Assembly: GCA_020639195.1 (NCBI GenBank) | Contig: JACKHB010000002.1 | Span: 248,001 to 312,000, forward strand | Reading direction: 5' to 3' | DNA: 64,000 bases | Source of the DNA: Phycisphaeraceae bacterium | GTDB taxonomy: Bacteria; Planctomycetota; Phycisphaerae; Phycisphaerales; UBA1924 | Shown here: piece by piece, positions 1-7,759 of the stretch | How the letters are laid out: each line of letters begins with the position of its first letter | Position numbering within the stretch: the stretch's first letter is position 1 | Made by a program: the position numbers and the translations under genes | Notes under the pieces: generated by a model | What the model was told of the DNA's origin: nothing | The model's input: the letters and a program-made list of their open reading frames with translations, nothing else | The model's database searches: none

Positions 1-66
1 TGCGAGCGTGCGCGAGGATCAATGGAGCGCGGCGCGCTGCCCGCCGCGGCGGGAGCCGATGCATGA
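1..66 (+). CDS. 3' end of an upstream gene (possibly rbfA), partial
   Basis: The first reading frame is open from the window edge to a TGA at 64-66. Only about 21 C-terminal residues are visible, rich in Ala, Gly and Arg. The stop overlaps the ATG of the next gene in an ATGA arrangement, which is typical of translational coupling. In many bacteria nrnA follows rbfA, so this may be the flexible tail of ribosome-binding factor A. That identity rests on gene order alone, because no RbfA domain is inside the window. Confidence 0.5.
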   Translation, partial: CERARGSMERGALPAAAGADA

Positions 67-1121
67 CCACAGCCCCTCACGGCACGTACACGAGCAGCAC
101 GACCCTCCGAGAGGCATTCGAGTGGTTGGAGCCCACGGGACGCATCGCGGTGCTGACGCACACCAAGCCCGACGGCGACGCGATCGGATCAACTCTCTCT
201 CTCGTGAGGGCGCTTCGCTCGCGTCAACCGCACACGGGGCGAGACGGTGTCGTTGCGTTCTACGGGGGCTACCTTCCGGATTGGCTGGCCTCGATCTCGC
301 AGGGGGACGAATGGCGGCACGCTTCGGTGGAGGCTCTGGAATCATTCGATCCCCAGCGGATTGTGATTGCTGATACGGGCGCGTGGAAGCAGCTCGAAGA
401 TGTCGGCCCGTTTCTCAGGGGCAAGGCGGATCGGGTGCTGGTGGTTGATCATCACCTCGACGGGGATCCGGACATCGCGGATCGACGGGTCATCGACGCG
501 GGTTGGGCGGCCGCCAGCATGCCAGCCGCGGAACTCGCCGTCGCCCTGTGCGGCGTGTCGGATGCGGGGGCGTTGCCCCGCGAGATTGCGGCGCCGCTGT
601 ACGTCGGACTCGCGGCGGACACGGGGTTTTTCCGTCACTCGAACGTGAGCTCGGCGGTGATGCGCCTCGCGAGCGAGCTGTTGCGGGCCGGGGTTGATCA
701 CGTGAATCTGTTCGAGATGATCGAGCAGCGCGATCCCGCCGGGCGAATACGGCTGTTGGGCAAGGTCCTGTCGGAGATGGAGTTGTTCTGCGACGACCGG
801 CTGGCCGTGCTGACGATTCGGCTGGCAGACGTGCACGCGCACGGGCTCAAGTCGGGGCAGACCAGCGGCTTTGGTGATCACGTCATGACGATCGGTTCCG
901 TGCGCGTGTCGGCGGTGCTGACGGAAGTCGGCGGCCGGGAAGGGCCGGTGACGAAGATGAGTCTGCGCTCTAAGGGGTCCCGCGGCGCCGTGGACGTCAA
1001 CCGGATTGCCCGGGAGTTTCATGGAGGCGGACACGCGCAGGCCGCGGGTGCGCGGACCGATGGCGACCTCGAGAGCATCAAGCGTCGTCTGGTAGACACG
1101 GTGGCGAGGGCGCTGGATTGA
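63..1121 (+). CDS. nrnA: DHH-family phosphoesterase, NrnA-like oligoribonuclease/pAp phosphatase
   Basis: A 352-residue protein of the usual NrnA length. The N-terminal DHH domain has the metal motif HTKPDGDAIGS near residue 33 and VVDHHLDGD further on. The C-terminal DHHA1 domain ends with GGGHAQAAG. The family degrades short RNAs of 2-5 nt and dephosphorylates 3'-phosphoadenosine 5'-phosphate, using Mn2+ or Co2+, in the cytoplasm. The ATG at 63 overlaps the stop of the preceding gene and follows GGGAG by about 8 bases. Its own stop overlaps the TTG start of the methyltransferase-like gene downstream, so the two are probably co-translated. Family assignment is firm; exact substrate preference is not visible. 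Confidence 0.92.
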   Translation: MTTAPHGTYTSSTTLREAFEWLEPTGRIAVLTHTKPDGDAIGSTLSLVRALRSRQPHTGRDGVVAFYGGYLPDWLASISQGDEWRHASVEALESFDPQRIVIADTGAWKQLEDVGPFLRGKADRVLVVDHHLDGDPDIADRRVIDAGWAAASMPAAELAVALCGVSDAGALPREIAAPLYVGLAADTGFFRHSNVSSAVMRLASELLRAGVDHVNLFEMIEQRDPAGRIRLLGKVLSEMELFCDDRLAVLTIRLADVHAHGLKSGQTSGFGDHVMTIGSVRVSAVLTEVGGREGPVTKMSLRSKGSRGAVDVNRIAREFHGGGHAQAAGARTDGDLESIKRRLVDTVARALD

Positions 1122-1978
1122 CTCCGCGCGCTGATCGAGGCGGGGCATCTCGGGGGACCGGACCCGGTGGCGATCGACAGGGCCCGAGGTTCCGCAAGCC
1201 GCCGCTGAGGGTCTTGCCGACGACGCTCTGGGAGTACCCCAGCCAGCACTACAACTCTGAGAGTGGCCGGGAGATCCAAGGGGACCCATCGTTCGAGGGA
1301 GCGACCCCGAGTTGGGTGATCTGGCAACTTCTCCAGCGCTACACGAGGCCCAACGACCTCGTGGTAGACCCAATGGCCGGATCTGGAACCACCCTCGACG
1401 TGGCGCGCGACCTCGGTCGGCGCGTGCTGGCCTATGACCTCGCGCCGACGAGACCCGACATCTTCCGGGCCGATGCAAGGGAATTGCCTCTGGAGTCGGG
1501 CAAAGCCGATTTCGTCTTTGTCGATCCCCCCTATTCCACGCACATCAACTACTCAGGGGACGCGCGATGCATCGGGAAGCTCGACGCGGCCGCGCCGCCC
1601 GAGCAGCCTGGCGATCCGACTGGCCAGGCGTATTACGAAGCGATGGAAGAGGTGATCTCCGAGATCCACCGGGTCCTCAAGAACCGACGGTACATGGCCC
1701 TGTACGTCAGCGATTCGTGGCGGAAGCGGCGAGGAGAGCCCGGGGAAGGCGCTGGGGTGTTCATGCCGATCGGATTCGAGCTGTTCTCGGTCCTGCGCGA
1801 CTACTTCACGCCGGTGGACGTCGTGTGCGTGGTGCGCCAGAACGCCAAGCTCGAACGGGGCAATTACCGGAAGGCGGCCGTCGAGGGGAATTTCTTCCTT
1901 CGAGGCTTCAACTACCTCTTCATCATGAAGCGGGTCGAGACCGCCCGCGACCCGTCAGAATTCACCATCGAGGAGTGA
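1118..1978 (+). CDS. DNA methyltransferase-like protein (N4-cytosine/N6-adenine type)
   Basis: A 286-residue protein with an AdoMet-binding motif DPMAGSGTT near residue 88 and a catalytic motif DPPY near residue 138. The GSGTT element comes before DPPY, the reverse of the common beta-class order, so it resembles alpha/gamma-type or TRM11-like methylases. The start is a TTG overlapping the nrnA stop (TTGA). The first 45 residues are Arg/Gly/Pro-rich, and translation might begin further in. No restriction endonuclease lies beside it, so it looks like a solitary methylase. Whether DNA or RNA is the substrate cannot be told from sequence alone; DNA is the default for DPPY proteins. Confidence 0.75.
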   Translation: MTPRADRGGASRGTGPGGDRQGPRFRKPPLRVLPTTLWEYPSQHYNSESGREIQGDPSFEGATPSWVIWQLLQRYTRPNDLVVDPMAGSGTTLDVARDLGRRVLAYDLAPTRPDIFRADARELPLESGKADFVFVDPPYSTHINYSGDARCIGKLDAAAPPEQPGDPTGQAYYEAMEEVISEIHRVLKNRRYMALYVSDSWRKRRGEPGEGAGVFMPIGFELFSVLRDYFTPVDVVCVVRQNAKLERGNYRKAAVEGNFFLRGFNYLFIMKRVETARDPSEFTIEE

Positions 1979-2044
1979 TCCCGAACCGGTATACTGCGGC
2001 CACAGGACAGAACGCCCAAGGACGGGCCGGTGGGAGAGATTTCC

Positions 2045-3169
2045 ATGGCCAATCTGCGCGCAACGTCCGCTTCCGTGTTCGCGCTTCTGGGTATGTGCGC
2101 ATCGTCCGCGCGTTCGCAGCCGGTCCAGTTTCCCGACAACGGGCACTGGTACGAGGTCATCGTCGTCAGCGATCTGGGCTGGGAAGTCGCGCGCCACACC
2201 GCGAACCTTCGCGGCGGATACCTCGCGACCGTCACCAGCCCGGATGAGAACGCGTTCGTGCACAGTCTGGTCGTGAGCACGCCCGGCTCCTGGTTCTTCT
2301 TCGATGGGCGGCGCTCGATTGGGCCCTGGCTCGGGGGCTGGCAGCCGGATGGGAGCCAGGAACCCGACGGCGGCTGGGTCTGGATTACCGGCGAGCCGTT
2401 CAGCTACACCAACTGGGCTCCCGGGCAGCCGGACGACGACGACCGGGGCGAGTGCTATCTGCACTTCTCGAATCTGGGCATGCCGTTGGATGGCACATGG
2501 AACGATCGAGGCGTCAACGATCGCCGCCCGGACCCGGGATACGTCGTCGAGTACGACGAGCTGCTGTGCCCCGACATCATCGAGCAACCGTTCGCCCAGA
2601 ATCGGTGCGAGGGCGAGGACGCTCGGTTTGTCGTTCACGCGTTCAGCCCATGGACGCTGTCGTACCAGTGGCGCAAGGATGGCGAGAACCTTGGCAACAT
2701 TCCCGGGAAGATCGAGGGCGTCACGACCAATGCGCTGTTTCTTTCCGATCTCGGCCGAGACGACGCGGGCCTGTACGATTGCGTCGTCACGAACCTGTGC
2801 GGCTCGATCGCGACCGACGCGGTGCGGCTGCGCGTCGGCGCGATCGCCGATCTGACGGGGTCGAGCGATCCGACGGACCCAGCGTACGGCGTTCCCGACG
2901 GCGTCGTGAACAACGATGACTATCTGTACTTCCTGGACCAGTTCGCCGCCAGAAACCCCGGCGTCGCGGACCTGACCGGTTCGGGCGACCCGGAATCGGA
3001 CCTGTACGGCGTTCCCAACGGCGTCATCGACGCGGACGACTTTTTCTACTACCTCGACGCATTCACCTACGGATGTCCGGCTTCGGCGCGCCGGCCCAAC
3101 CTGCCCCAGATCCTGCGGTCCCTGGGACAACCGAAGTGGCCATTCGGCAAACAGCGGCTGCGCCGCTGA
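2045..3169 (+). CDS. Secreted C-type lectin / Ig-like / GC-type dockerin protein
   Basis: Begins with a signal peptide (MANLRATSASVFALLGMCAS, cleaved near ARS-QP). Residues about 30-165 form a C-type lectin-like domain, with FSYTNWAPGQPDD and a closing WNDRG segment. Residues about 180-262 are Ig-like (YQWRKDGENL, DDAGLYDCVVTN). Two dockerin-type repeats follow (DLTGSSDPTDPAYGVPDG and DLTGSGDPESDLYGVPNG, each followed by a DD-[YF]-x-YLD segment), the pattern of GC-type dockerins of Phycisphaerae. The ATG at 2045 is preferred over the GTG at 2030 because GGGAGAG lies 6 bases upstream of it. A TATACT at 1990-1995 could be a -10 element. The chain continues about 31 residues past the usual terminal Gly-Cys. 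Likely an extracellular carbohydrate-binding or adhesion protein; the ligand is unknown. Confidence 0.85.
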   Translation: MANLRATSASVFALLGMCASSARSQPVQFPDNGHWYEVIVVSDLGWEVARHTANLRGGYLATVTSPDENAFVHSLVVSTPGSWFFFDGRRSIGPWLGGWQPDGSQEPDGGWVWITGEPFSYTNWAPGQPDDDDRGECYLHFSNLGMPLDGTWNDRGVNDRRPDPGYVVEYDELLCPDIIEQPFAQNRCEGEDARFVVHAFSPWTLSYQWRKDGENLGNIPGKIEGVTTNALFLSDLGRDDAGLYDCVVTNLCGSIATDAVRLRVGAIADLTGSSDPTDPAYGVPDGVVNNDDYLYFLDQFAARNPGVADLTGSGDPESDLYGVPNGVIDADDFFYYLDAFTYGCPASARRPNLPQILRSLGQPKWPFGKQRLRR

Positions 3170-3174
3170 CCGCC

Positions 3175-4272
3175 TCAGGGGCCGGGCGCGACGGCCGTCG
3201 CCAGCGCTCCGCGACCGACCAGTGCGCTTGACGCCTGAAATGCGATGCGCCGGGCCCATGGGTGGAACGCGCTGGAATTGCCAGAGGCGACGATCGTGAT
3301 CCCGGCGTCCGGGATCGAACGCAGCAGCGTGCACCAGCCCTGCTTCCATCCGCCGTGGCTGAATCCGCGGATGCCTGCGTGGTCGTCGAGCACGACCCCA
3401 AGTCCCCACCGGATCTTCTCCTCGGATCCGTCGACGCGGTGATCGATTAAAACTTGATCAATCAGCGAGGGATCGATCAGGCCCGCGCCCGCCGGCCCCA
3501 GGTCTCGCCTCATGCACGCGCTGATCAGGTCGGCCAGCTCCACGGGCGACCCCCACAGACCCGTCCCCGCTCGTGATGCGTACCGCACGATGCGACAGCG
3601 TCGCATTCCCGATCCATCGGTCCTTGGAACGTAGTGAGCGCACAGGTCGCGGCGCAGGCTCGGGAGGGGGGCGAAGCCGAGGCGCTGTATGCCCAGCGGC
3701 TCGAGCAGGTGGCAGCGAATCCAGGGGCCCATCTCGACACCCGTTGATGCCTCGAGAATGAGCTGAAGGAGCGTGTATCCGGCGGCGGAATAGCGGGAGC
3801 GGGAGCCCGGTGACGCTTCCAGCCGCGCGATCGTGTGCTCACCCATCGCCCCATCCATCAGTTCCGAGGCCGAAGGCATCGGTACACCGCGGTCCAGCAC
3901 GCCGTACGCGTGCACGTGCAAACCGGACCGATGGGCCAGCAGATCGCGAAATGTGATCGCGTCGGCGTCGAATCCTCGCGATTGGTCCGGGCGGAACCAC
4001 CAGCCGCCGCAGAGGCTTCGAACGCGGGCGTCGAGCCCGATTCCTCTGATTGTCAGCATCCTGAGGATGGCCAGCGCCAGCACCGGCTTGACCAGCGAGC
4101 AGAGCGCGAGCGTGGAGCGTTCGCTCATTGGCGTCTTGGCATCCATGTTGGCGAACCCCGCCGCGATGTCGAGAGACGACCGGCCGCGAATCGACACCAG
4201 CACGCCGGGCACGCGCACGACACCCGACGCCGGTTGGGTCGCCTCGGCGATCCAGGCGCGGATCCACGCCAC
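3175..4272 (-). CDS. Serine hydrolase, beta-lactamase class C / esterase family
   Basis: A 365-residue protein with the nucleophile motif SxxK as CSLVKP, a YSA element at the position of the usual YxN (RSRYSAAGYTLLQL), and a late HGG motif (FSHGGWKQG) replacing KTG. These are the marks of the AmpC/EstB/penicillin-binding-protein-like superfamily, which includes carboxylesterases, D-aminopeptidases and PBP4*-like enzymes. No signal peptide is seen, so it may be cytoplasmic. The GTG start at 4272 is 36 bases downstream of the citrate synthase stop on the same strand. The real substrate cannot be inferred, and antibiotic resistance should not be assumed. It converges with the lectin gene, with only a 5-base gap. 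Confidence 0.82.
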   Translation of the reverse strand: MAWIRAWIAEATQPASGVVRVPGVLVSIRGRSSLDIAAGFANMDAKTPMSERSTLALCSLVKPVLALAILRMLTIRGIGLDARVRSLCGGWWFRPDQSRGFDADAITFRDLLAHRSGLHVHAYGVLDRGVPMPSASELMDGAMGEHTIARLEASPGSRSRYSAAGYTLLQLILEASTGVEMGPWIRCHLLEPLGIQRLGFAPLPSLRRDLCAHYVPRTDGSGMRRCRIVRYASRAGTGLWGSPVELADLISACMRRDLGPAGAGLIDPSLIDQVLIDHRVDGSEEKIRWGLGVVLDDHAGIRGFSHGGWKQGWCTLLRSIPDAGITIVASGNSSAFHPWARRIAFQASSALVGRGALATAVAPGP

Positions 4273-4308
4273 GGCCGCCTCGTGCTGAGCCGCGTCGTCT
4301 GGCGTGGC

Positions 4309-5475
4309 TCAGCTCCTCCACTTTCGCAGTGGCGCGCCGGTGTAGTTGGCAATCGGACGGATCAATCTGTTGTTCGCGTGCTGCTCGGCGATGTGAGCAC
4401 ACCATCCGCTCAAGCGCGAGGCGACGAAGATCGGCGTGTACTGCGGCACGGGGATCCCCATCACGAAGTACGTCATTCCGCAGGGGAAGTCGACGTTCGG
4501 GAAGATGCTCTTCTCTTCGAGCATGATCCGCTGGACGATTTCTCCGAGTTCAAACAGGGCGACCTGCTCGGAACCCTGGCGTTCGGCGATCGCCCGACCC
4601 ATCTTGTGCAGGATTCCGGCACGATGGTCGCCGTTCTTATAGACCCGATGCCCGAATCCCATCAGTTTGCGCTTGGTCTCGAACGCCCGATGCATCCACT
4701 CGGTGACAGCGCCAACCTCATTCTTCGGCCCGATGTCCGTCCGGATCTCCTTGAGCATCTCCATCGCCGCCTCGTTCGCCCCGCCGTGCAGCGGGCCCTT
4801 CAGTGCCGCGATCGCCCCCGTGACGGCGCCGTGCATGTCGGACAGCGTCCCAGCAATCACGCGCCCGGTGAAGGTGCTGGCGTTGAAGTCGTGTTCGGCG
4901 TACAGGATCAGCGAAACGTCCATCGTCTTGACGTAGTCGTCGCTCGGACGCTGGCCGCTCATGAGATAGAGCAGATTCGCCGCGTGCGACAGCTTGGCAT
5001 CGCCGCCGGTGTTTGGCGCGACCAGTTCACGCCCGTCGATGATGCACTGCATGTGCCCGATGATGGTCGGCGCCTTGGCGAGCAGCCGCTTGGCCTTCCG
5101 CAGATTCGCCTCTGGCGAATTGTCCTGGCTGTCCTTGTCGAGATTTCCCAGAATGCTCACGCCGGTCCGAAGCACATCCATCGGAACGGCCGTTCCTTCG
5201 GCGAGCATCGGACCTGCGGCATGCAGGTATTCCACCACCTGGCGAGGCAGTGCCCGGTTCGCGACCAGCTCATCTCTGAAGAACCGCAACTGCTCCGCGT
5301 CGGGCTTTTCGCCCACCAACAGGAGGTAGGCAACCTCTTCGAACGTCGCGTGCCTGGCGAGATCGGCGATCTCGTATCCTCGGTAGATCAGCGAGGTCTG
5401 ATCGACCTGGCAGATCGATGTATCGCCCGCGATGATCCCCTCCAGCCCCTTGCCCGTCGTCGCCGTCGCACTCAT
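4309..5475 (-). CDS. gltA: Citrate synthase (type II, short form; possibly 2-methylcitrate synthase)
   Basis: 388 residues, the usual length for short dimeric citrate synthases. Visible family motifs are the N-terminal IYRGYEIADLA, the first active-site histidine in HGGANEAAMEML, the second in GFGHRVYKNGDHR, the catalytic aspartate region NVDFPCGMTYF, and YTGAPLRKW near the C-terminus. It condenses oxaloacetate with acetyl-CoA (or propionyl-CoA if it is PrpC). No prpB or prpD is nearby, so citrate synthase is preferred. The ATG at 5475 is chosen because GGGAG lies about 7 bases upstream. An in-frame ATG further out adds 26 residues unlike the family. Confidence 0.9.
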   Translation of the reverse strand: MSATATTGKGLEGIIAGDTSICQVDQTSLIYRGYEIADLARHATFEEVAYLLLVGEKPDAEQLRFFRDELVANRALPRQVVEYLHAAGPMLAEGTAVPMDVLRTGVSILGNLDKDSQDNSPEANLRKAKRLLAKAPTIIGHMQCIIDGRELVAPNTGGDAKLSHAANLLYLMSGQRPSDDYVKTMDVSLILYAEHDFNASTFTGRVIAGTLSDMHGAVTGAIAALKGPLHGGANEAAMEMLKEIRTDIGPKNEVGAVTEWMHRAFETKRKLMGFGHRVYKNGDHRAGILHKMGRAIAERQGSEQVALFELGEIVQRIMLEEKSIFPNVDFPCGMTYFVMGIPVPQYTPIFVASRLSGWCAHIAEQHANNRLIRPIANYTGAPLRKWRS

Positions 5476-5578
5476 GTCCGCTCCCTTTCCAACCCTCGAA
5501 TCCGCGTCCCGCTGCGGACGCTCCACCGATTCACTACAGTAGCCGCCACTCACTCACGACTCTGAGGTGACTTGGCCC

Positions 5579-6418
5579 GTGACGACCGCTCAGATCATTG
5601 GCGTGCTCCTGCTCGGCCTCGGAGCCGGCACGCTCGGTGGGCTCGCCGGCATCGGCGGTTCGTTGGTGGTCATTCCCGGTCTCGCCCTCCTACTCGGATA
5701 CCACGATCCCTCGCACGCTGAGCAGCACCTCTACATCGCCGCGGCCATGAGCGTCAACGTCGTCGTCGCCATCCCCGCCGTCATCCGGCACCGCAAGGCC
5801 GAAGCACTCCGGTGGGAACTGGTGAGGGTCATCACGCCCGTCATGGCCGCCGCGATCGCCGCGGGAGTTCTCATCTCGAACCTTCTCCAAGGTGACATTC
5901 TGCGTCTGCTCCTGGCCGGCTTCATCGCCGTGTACTGCGTCGTGACCGTCACCCGCCTCGTGCGAGACCGGCCTGAACCTGACGCGTCACAGGAACGCAC
6001 CAGCCACCCGCGCCTGATCCTCTGCGGATCGGTGACGGGGCTGATCAGCGGCACGATTGGTCTCGGGGGCGGGATCATCCTCGTTCCCCTGTTGCAATTG
6101 GTCTCCCGTGTTCACCTGCGCCAGGCGGTGGCGACCTCCCTGACGGTCATGCCGATTACCGCCGCGATCGGCGCCACGCTCAAGCTCATCACGCTCGCCT
6201 CCCACGATCTGTCGGCGTGGGACGCGCTCGGGCTCTCGGCGCTCATGGCGCCGGCCGCGGTCGTTGGCGGATACCTGGGAGCGAGCCTGTCTCATGCTCT
6301 TCCCTTGCGAGCGGTGCGCATCGTCATCTCCTCGCTGCTCCTGCTCGTGGCGATACGACTGGTGCTGGCGTTCGGCGGGCCCGAGGAACACGTTCCCCGG
6401 GCGCTCGAGCCCTCTTGA
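5579..6418 (+). CDS. TauE/SafE-family membrane permease
   Basis: A very hydrophobic protein of about 279 residues, with roughly eight membrane segments in two homologous halves. Each half carries the glycine-rich family signature: LGAGTLGGLAGIGGSLVVIP at the N-terminus and ISGTIGLGGGIILVPLL in the middle. The family is proposed to export sulfite, sulfoacetate or other organosulfur anions. The start is probably the GTG at 5579, 9 bases after GAGGTG; a GTG at 5567 is also possible. It is divergent from citrate synthase and immediately upstream of the arginine operon. Whether it belongs functionally to that operon is unclear, because the argR operator lies between them. Confidence 0.85.
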   Translation: MTTAQIIGVLLLGLGAGTLGGLAGIGGSLVVIPGLALLLGYHDPSHAEQHLYIAAAMSVNVVVAIPAVIRHRKAEALRWELVRVITPVMAAAIAAGVLISNLLQGDILRLLLAGFIAVYCVVTVTRLVRDRPEPDASQERTSHPRLILCGSVTGLISGTIGLGGGIILVPLLQLVSRVHLRQAVATSLTVMPITAAIGATLKLITLASHDLSAWDALGLSALMAPAAVVGGYLGASLSHALPLRAVRIVISSLLLLVAIRLVLAFGGPEEHVPRALEPS

Positions 6419-6422
6419 CGCG

Positions 6423-6449
6423 ATTATTCACTGTGTGAATAATCATTCT
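6423..6449 (+). promoter_or_regulatory. ARG-box-like operator abutting the argR start
   Basis: An A+T-rich island in GC-rich surroundings. Bases 6423-6443 form a perfect inverted repeat with 9-base arms ATTATTCAC and GTGAATAAT around TGT. The overlapping stretch 6436-6449 reads TGAAT-AATC-ATTCT, close to the ArgR half-site pattern TGAAT-N4-ATTCA. The argR ATG begins at the next base (6450), and there is no Shine-Dalgarno sequence between operator and start. The simplest reading is autoregulation of argR and the whole operon by ArgR-arginine, perhaps with a leaderless transcript. The site is seen; the regulation is inferred. Confidence 0.75.
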
Positions 6450-6899
6450 ATGACTGACCGCCGACGACGGCACGCCATCATCGCGGACCTGCTCACCCGG
6501 GCCAGCGTGGCCAGCCAGGACGAGCTCCAGGCCCTGCTGTGCGACCGGGGCGTGGATGTCGCCCAGGCCACGCTCTCACGCGATCTTCGGGCCATGGGCG
6601 TGGTCAAAGCGCCCGACGGGTACGTCCTGCCCGGACATCTCAACGGCCACGGGCCCGCCGCGATCGACCTCGATGAGATCGTCTCCGCGTACGTGCTGGA
6701 CGCGCAGATCGGCGGCAATCTCCTGATCCTGCGCACCGGACCCGGTCATGCGCAGATCGTCGCCCTCGAGATCGATCGATCGAACCTGCCGGGCGTGCTG
6801 GGCACGATCGCCGGCGATGACACCATTTTCGTCGCTGCCGACAGCGGCCGTCGAGCGATCGCCCTGCGCGATCGCCTTCTGCAGGGAGCCGCGACATGA
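6450..6899 (+). CDS. argR: Arginine repressor
   Basis: 149 residues, typical of ArgR/AhrC. The N-terminal winged helix (about 1-70) contains SQDELQALL and the recognition region ATLSRDLRAMGVVKAP. The C-terminal oligomerisation and arginine-binding domain includes NLLILRTGPGHAQIVALEID and GTIAGDDTIFVAA, with the GDDT aspartates that contact arginine in this family. It binds ARG boxes as a hexamer when arginine is plentiful. The ATG at 6450 is chosen because the preceding bases are the operator and match the ArgR N-terminus length. It overlaps argB in an ATGA. Confidence 0.93.
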   Translation: MTDRRRRHAIIADLLTRASVASQDELQALLCDRGVDVAQATLSRDLRAMGVVKAPDGYVLPGHLNGHGPAAIDLDEIVSAYVLDAQIGGNLLILRTGPGHAQIVALEIDRSNLPGVLGTIAGDDTIFVAADSGRRAIALRDRLLQGAAT

Positions 6900-7759
6900 G
6901 TCGGCCAGAAGTGGTCGTGGTCAAGCTGTCTGGCGCCGCCCTCGACGATCCCGCGGCGCACGGCCCCCTGTGGGCTGCACTGGCCTCGCTGCACCAGAGC
7001 CTCACCGCTCGGTCCGGCGGCGTCATCGTCGTGCACGGCGGGGGTGCCGCCGTGGATACCCACCTGGCGCGCCTCGGGATTCGCTCCGAGCGCATCGATG
7101 GCCTGCGCGTCACGCCCGAGGACCACATGCCCATCATCGCCGGTGTCCTTGCAGGAACTGTGAACAAGGCGCTCGTGCGAAGCCTTCGCCTCGCGTCAGC
7201 GCCCGCCGCGGGGCTCTCTCTGATCGACGCCGGCGTGCGTTGCCACCGCGTCACTCCCCGCGGACTCGATCTCGGGCGCGTCGGCACGGTCGACGACGGC
7301 GGATGCGGTCCGCTGCTCGCATTGCTCCGCGCCGGGATCCTGCCGGTCCTGTCATCGATTGGGGACGATGACGACGGGCTGTTGAACGTCAACGCCGATG
7401 ATGCGTCCGCCGGCATCGCTCGGCTGATGCGGGCGCGCACGCTCGCGTTGCTCAGCGATGTGGCCGGTGTGCTCGACGCCGATGGCGAGCCGATCGCGAC
7501 GCTGGATCCCGCGCAGGCGGAAGCCCTGATCGAAGCGGGAGTTATTCGTGCCGGCATGATCGCCAAGGTCCGGGCCGCCCTCGGCGCTGCGCGGGAGGCG
7601 GGGTGCCCGGTTCGCATAGCCTCTTTCCTCGACCCCACATCAATTCCCCAACTGGGCGATCGCCTCGGACCCGGCGATCGGTTGGGAACAGAAATCCTGG
7701 CGTCGACGGCGGGCCCGACGGCCACCGACACGCACGCCGCGACAGGGAGGCGTCCATGA
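6896..7759 (+). CDS. argB: Acetylglutamate kinase
   Basis: 287 residues, an amino-acid-kinase fold. The phosphate-binding motif VIVVHGGGAAVDTHLARLGI, the substrate region RIDGLRVTPEDHM and the nucleotide-binding segment LLSDVAGVLDADGEPI are all present, followed by IRAGMIAKVRAALGAAREAG. The enzyme phosphorylates N-acetyl-L-glutamate, the committed second step of arginine synthesis. The start overlaps argR (ATGA), with GGGAG upstream. The C-terminal 35 residues after LGDRLGPGDRLGTEI are a low-complexity tail, and the stop overlaps argF. It lacks the N-terminal helix of hexameric arginine-inhibited forms, so feedback control may be weak; that is inference. Confidence 0.93.
   Translation: MSRPEVVVVKLSGAALDDPAAHGPLWAALASLHQSLTARSGGVIVVHGGGAAVDTHLARLGIRSERIDGLRVTPEDHMPIIAGVLAGTVNKALVRSLRLASAPAAGLSLIDAGVRCHRVTPRGLDLGRVGTVDDGGCGPLLALLRAGILPVLSSIGDDDDGLLNVNADDASAGIARLMRARTLALLSDVAGVLDADGEPIATLDPAQAEALIEAGVIRAGMIAKVRAALGAAREAGCPVRIASFLDPTSIPQLGDRLGPGDRLGTEILASTAGPTATDTHAATGRRP

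Noticed and set aside
3835..5565. Long open frame antisense to serine hydrolase and citrate synthase
   Set aside because: It is a GC-driven shadow; the opposite strand holds well-recognised genes with catalytic motifs.
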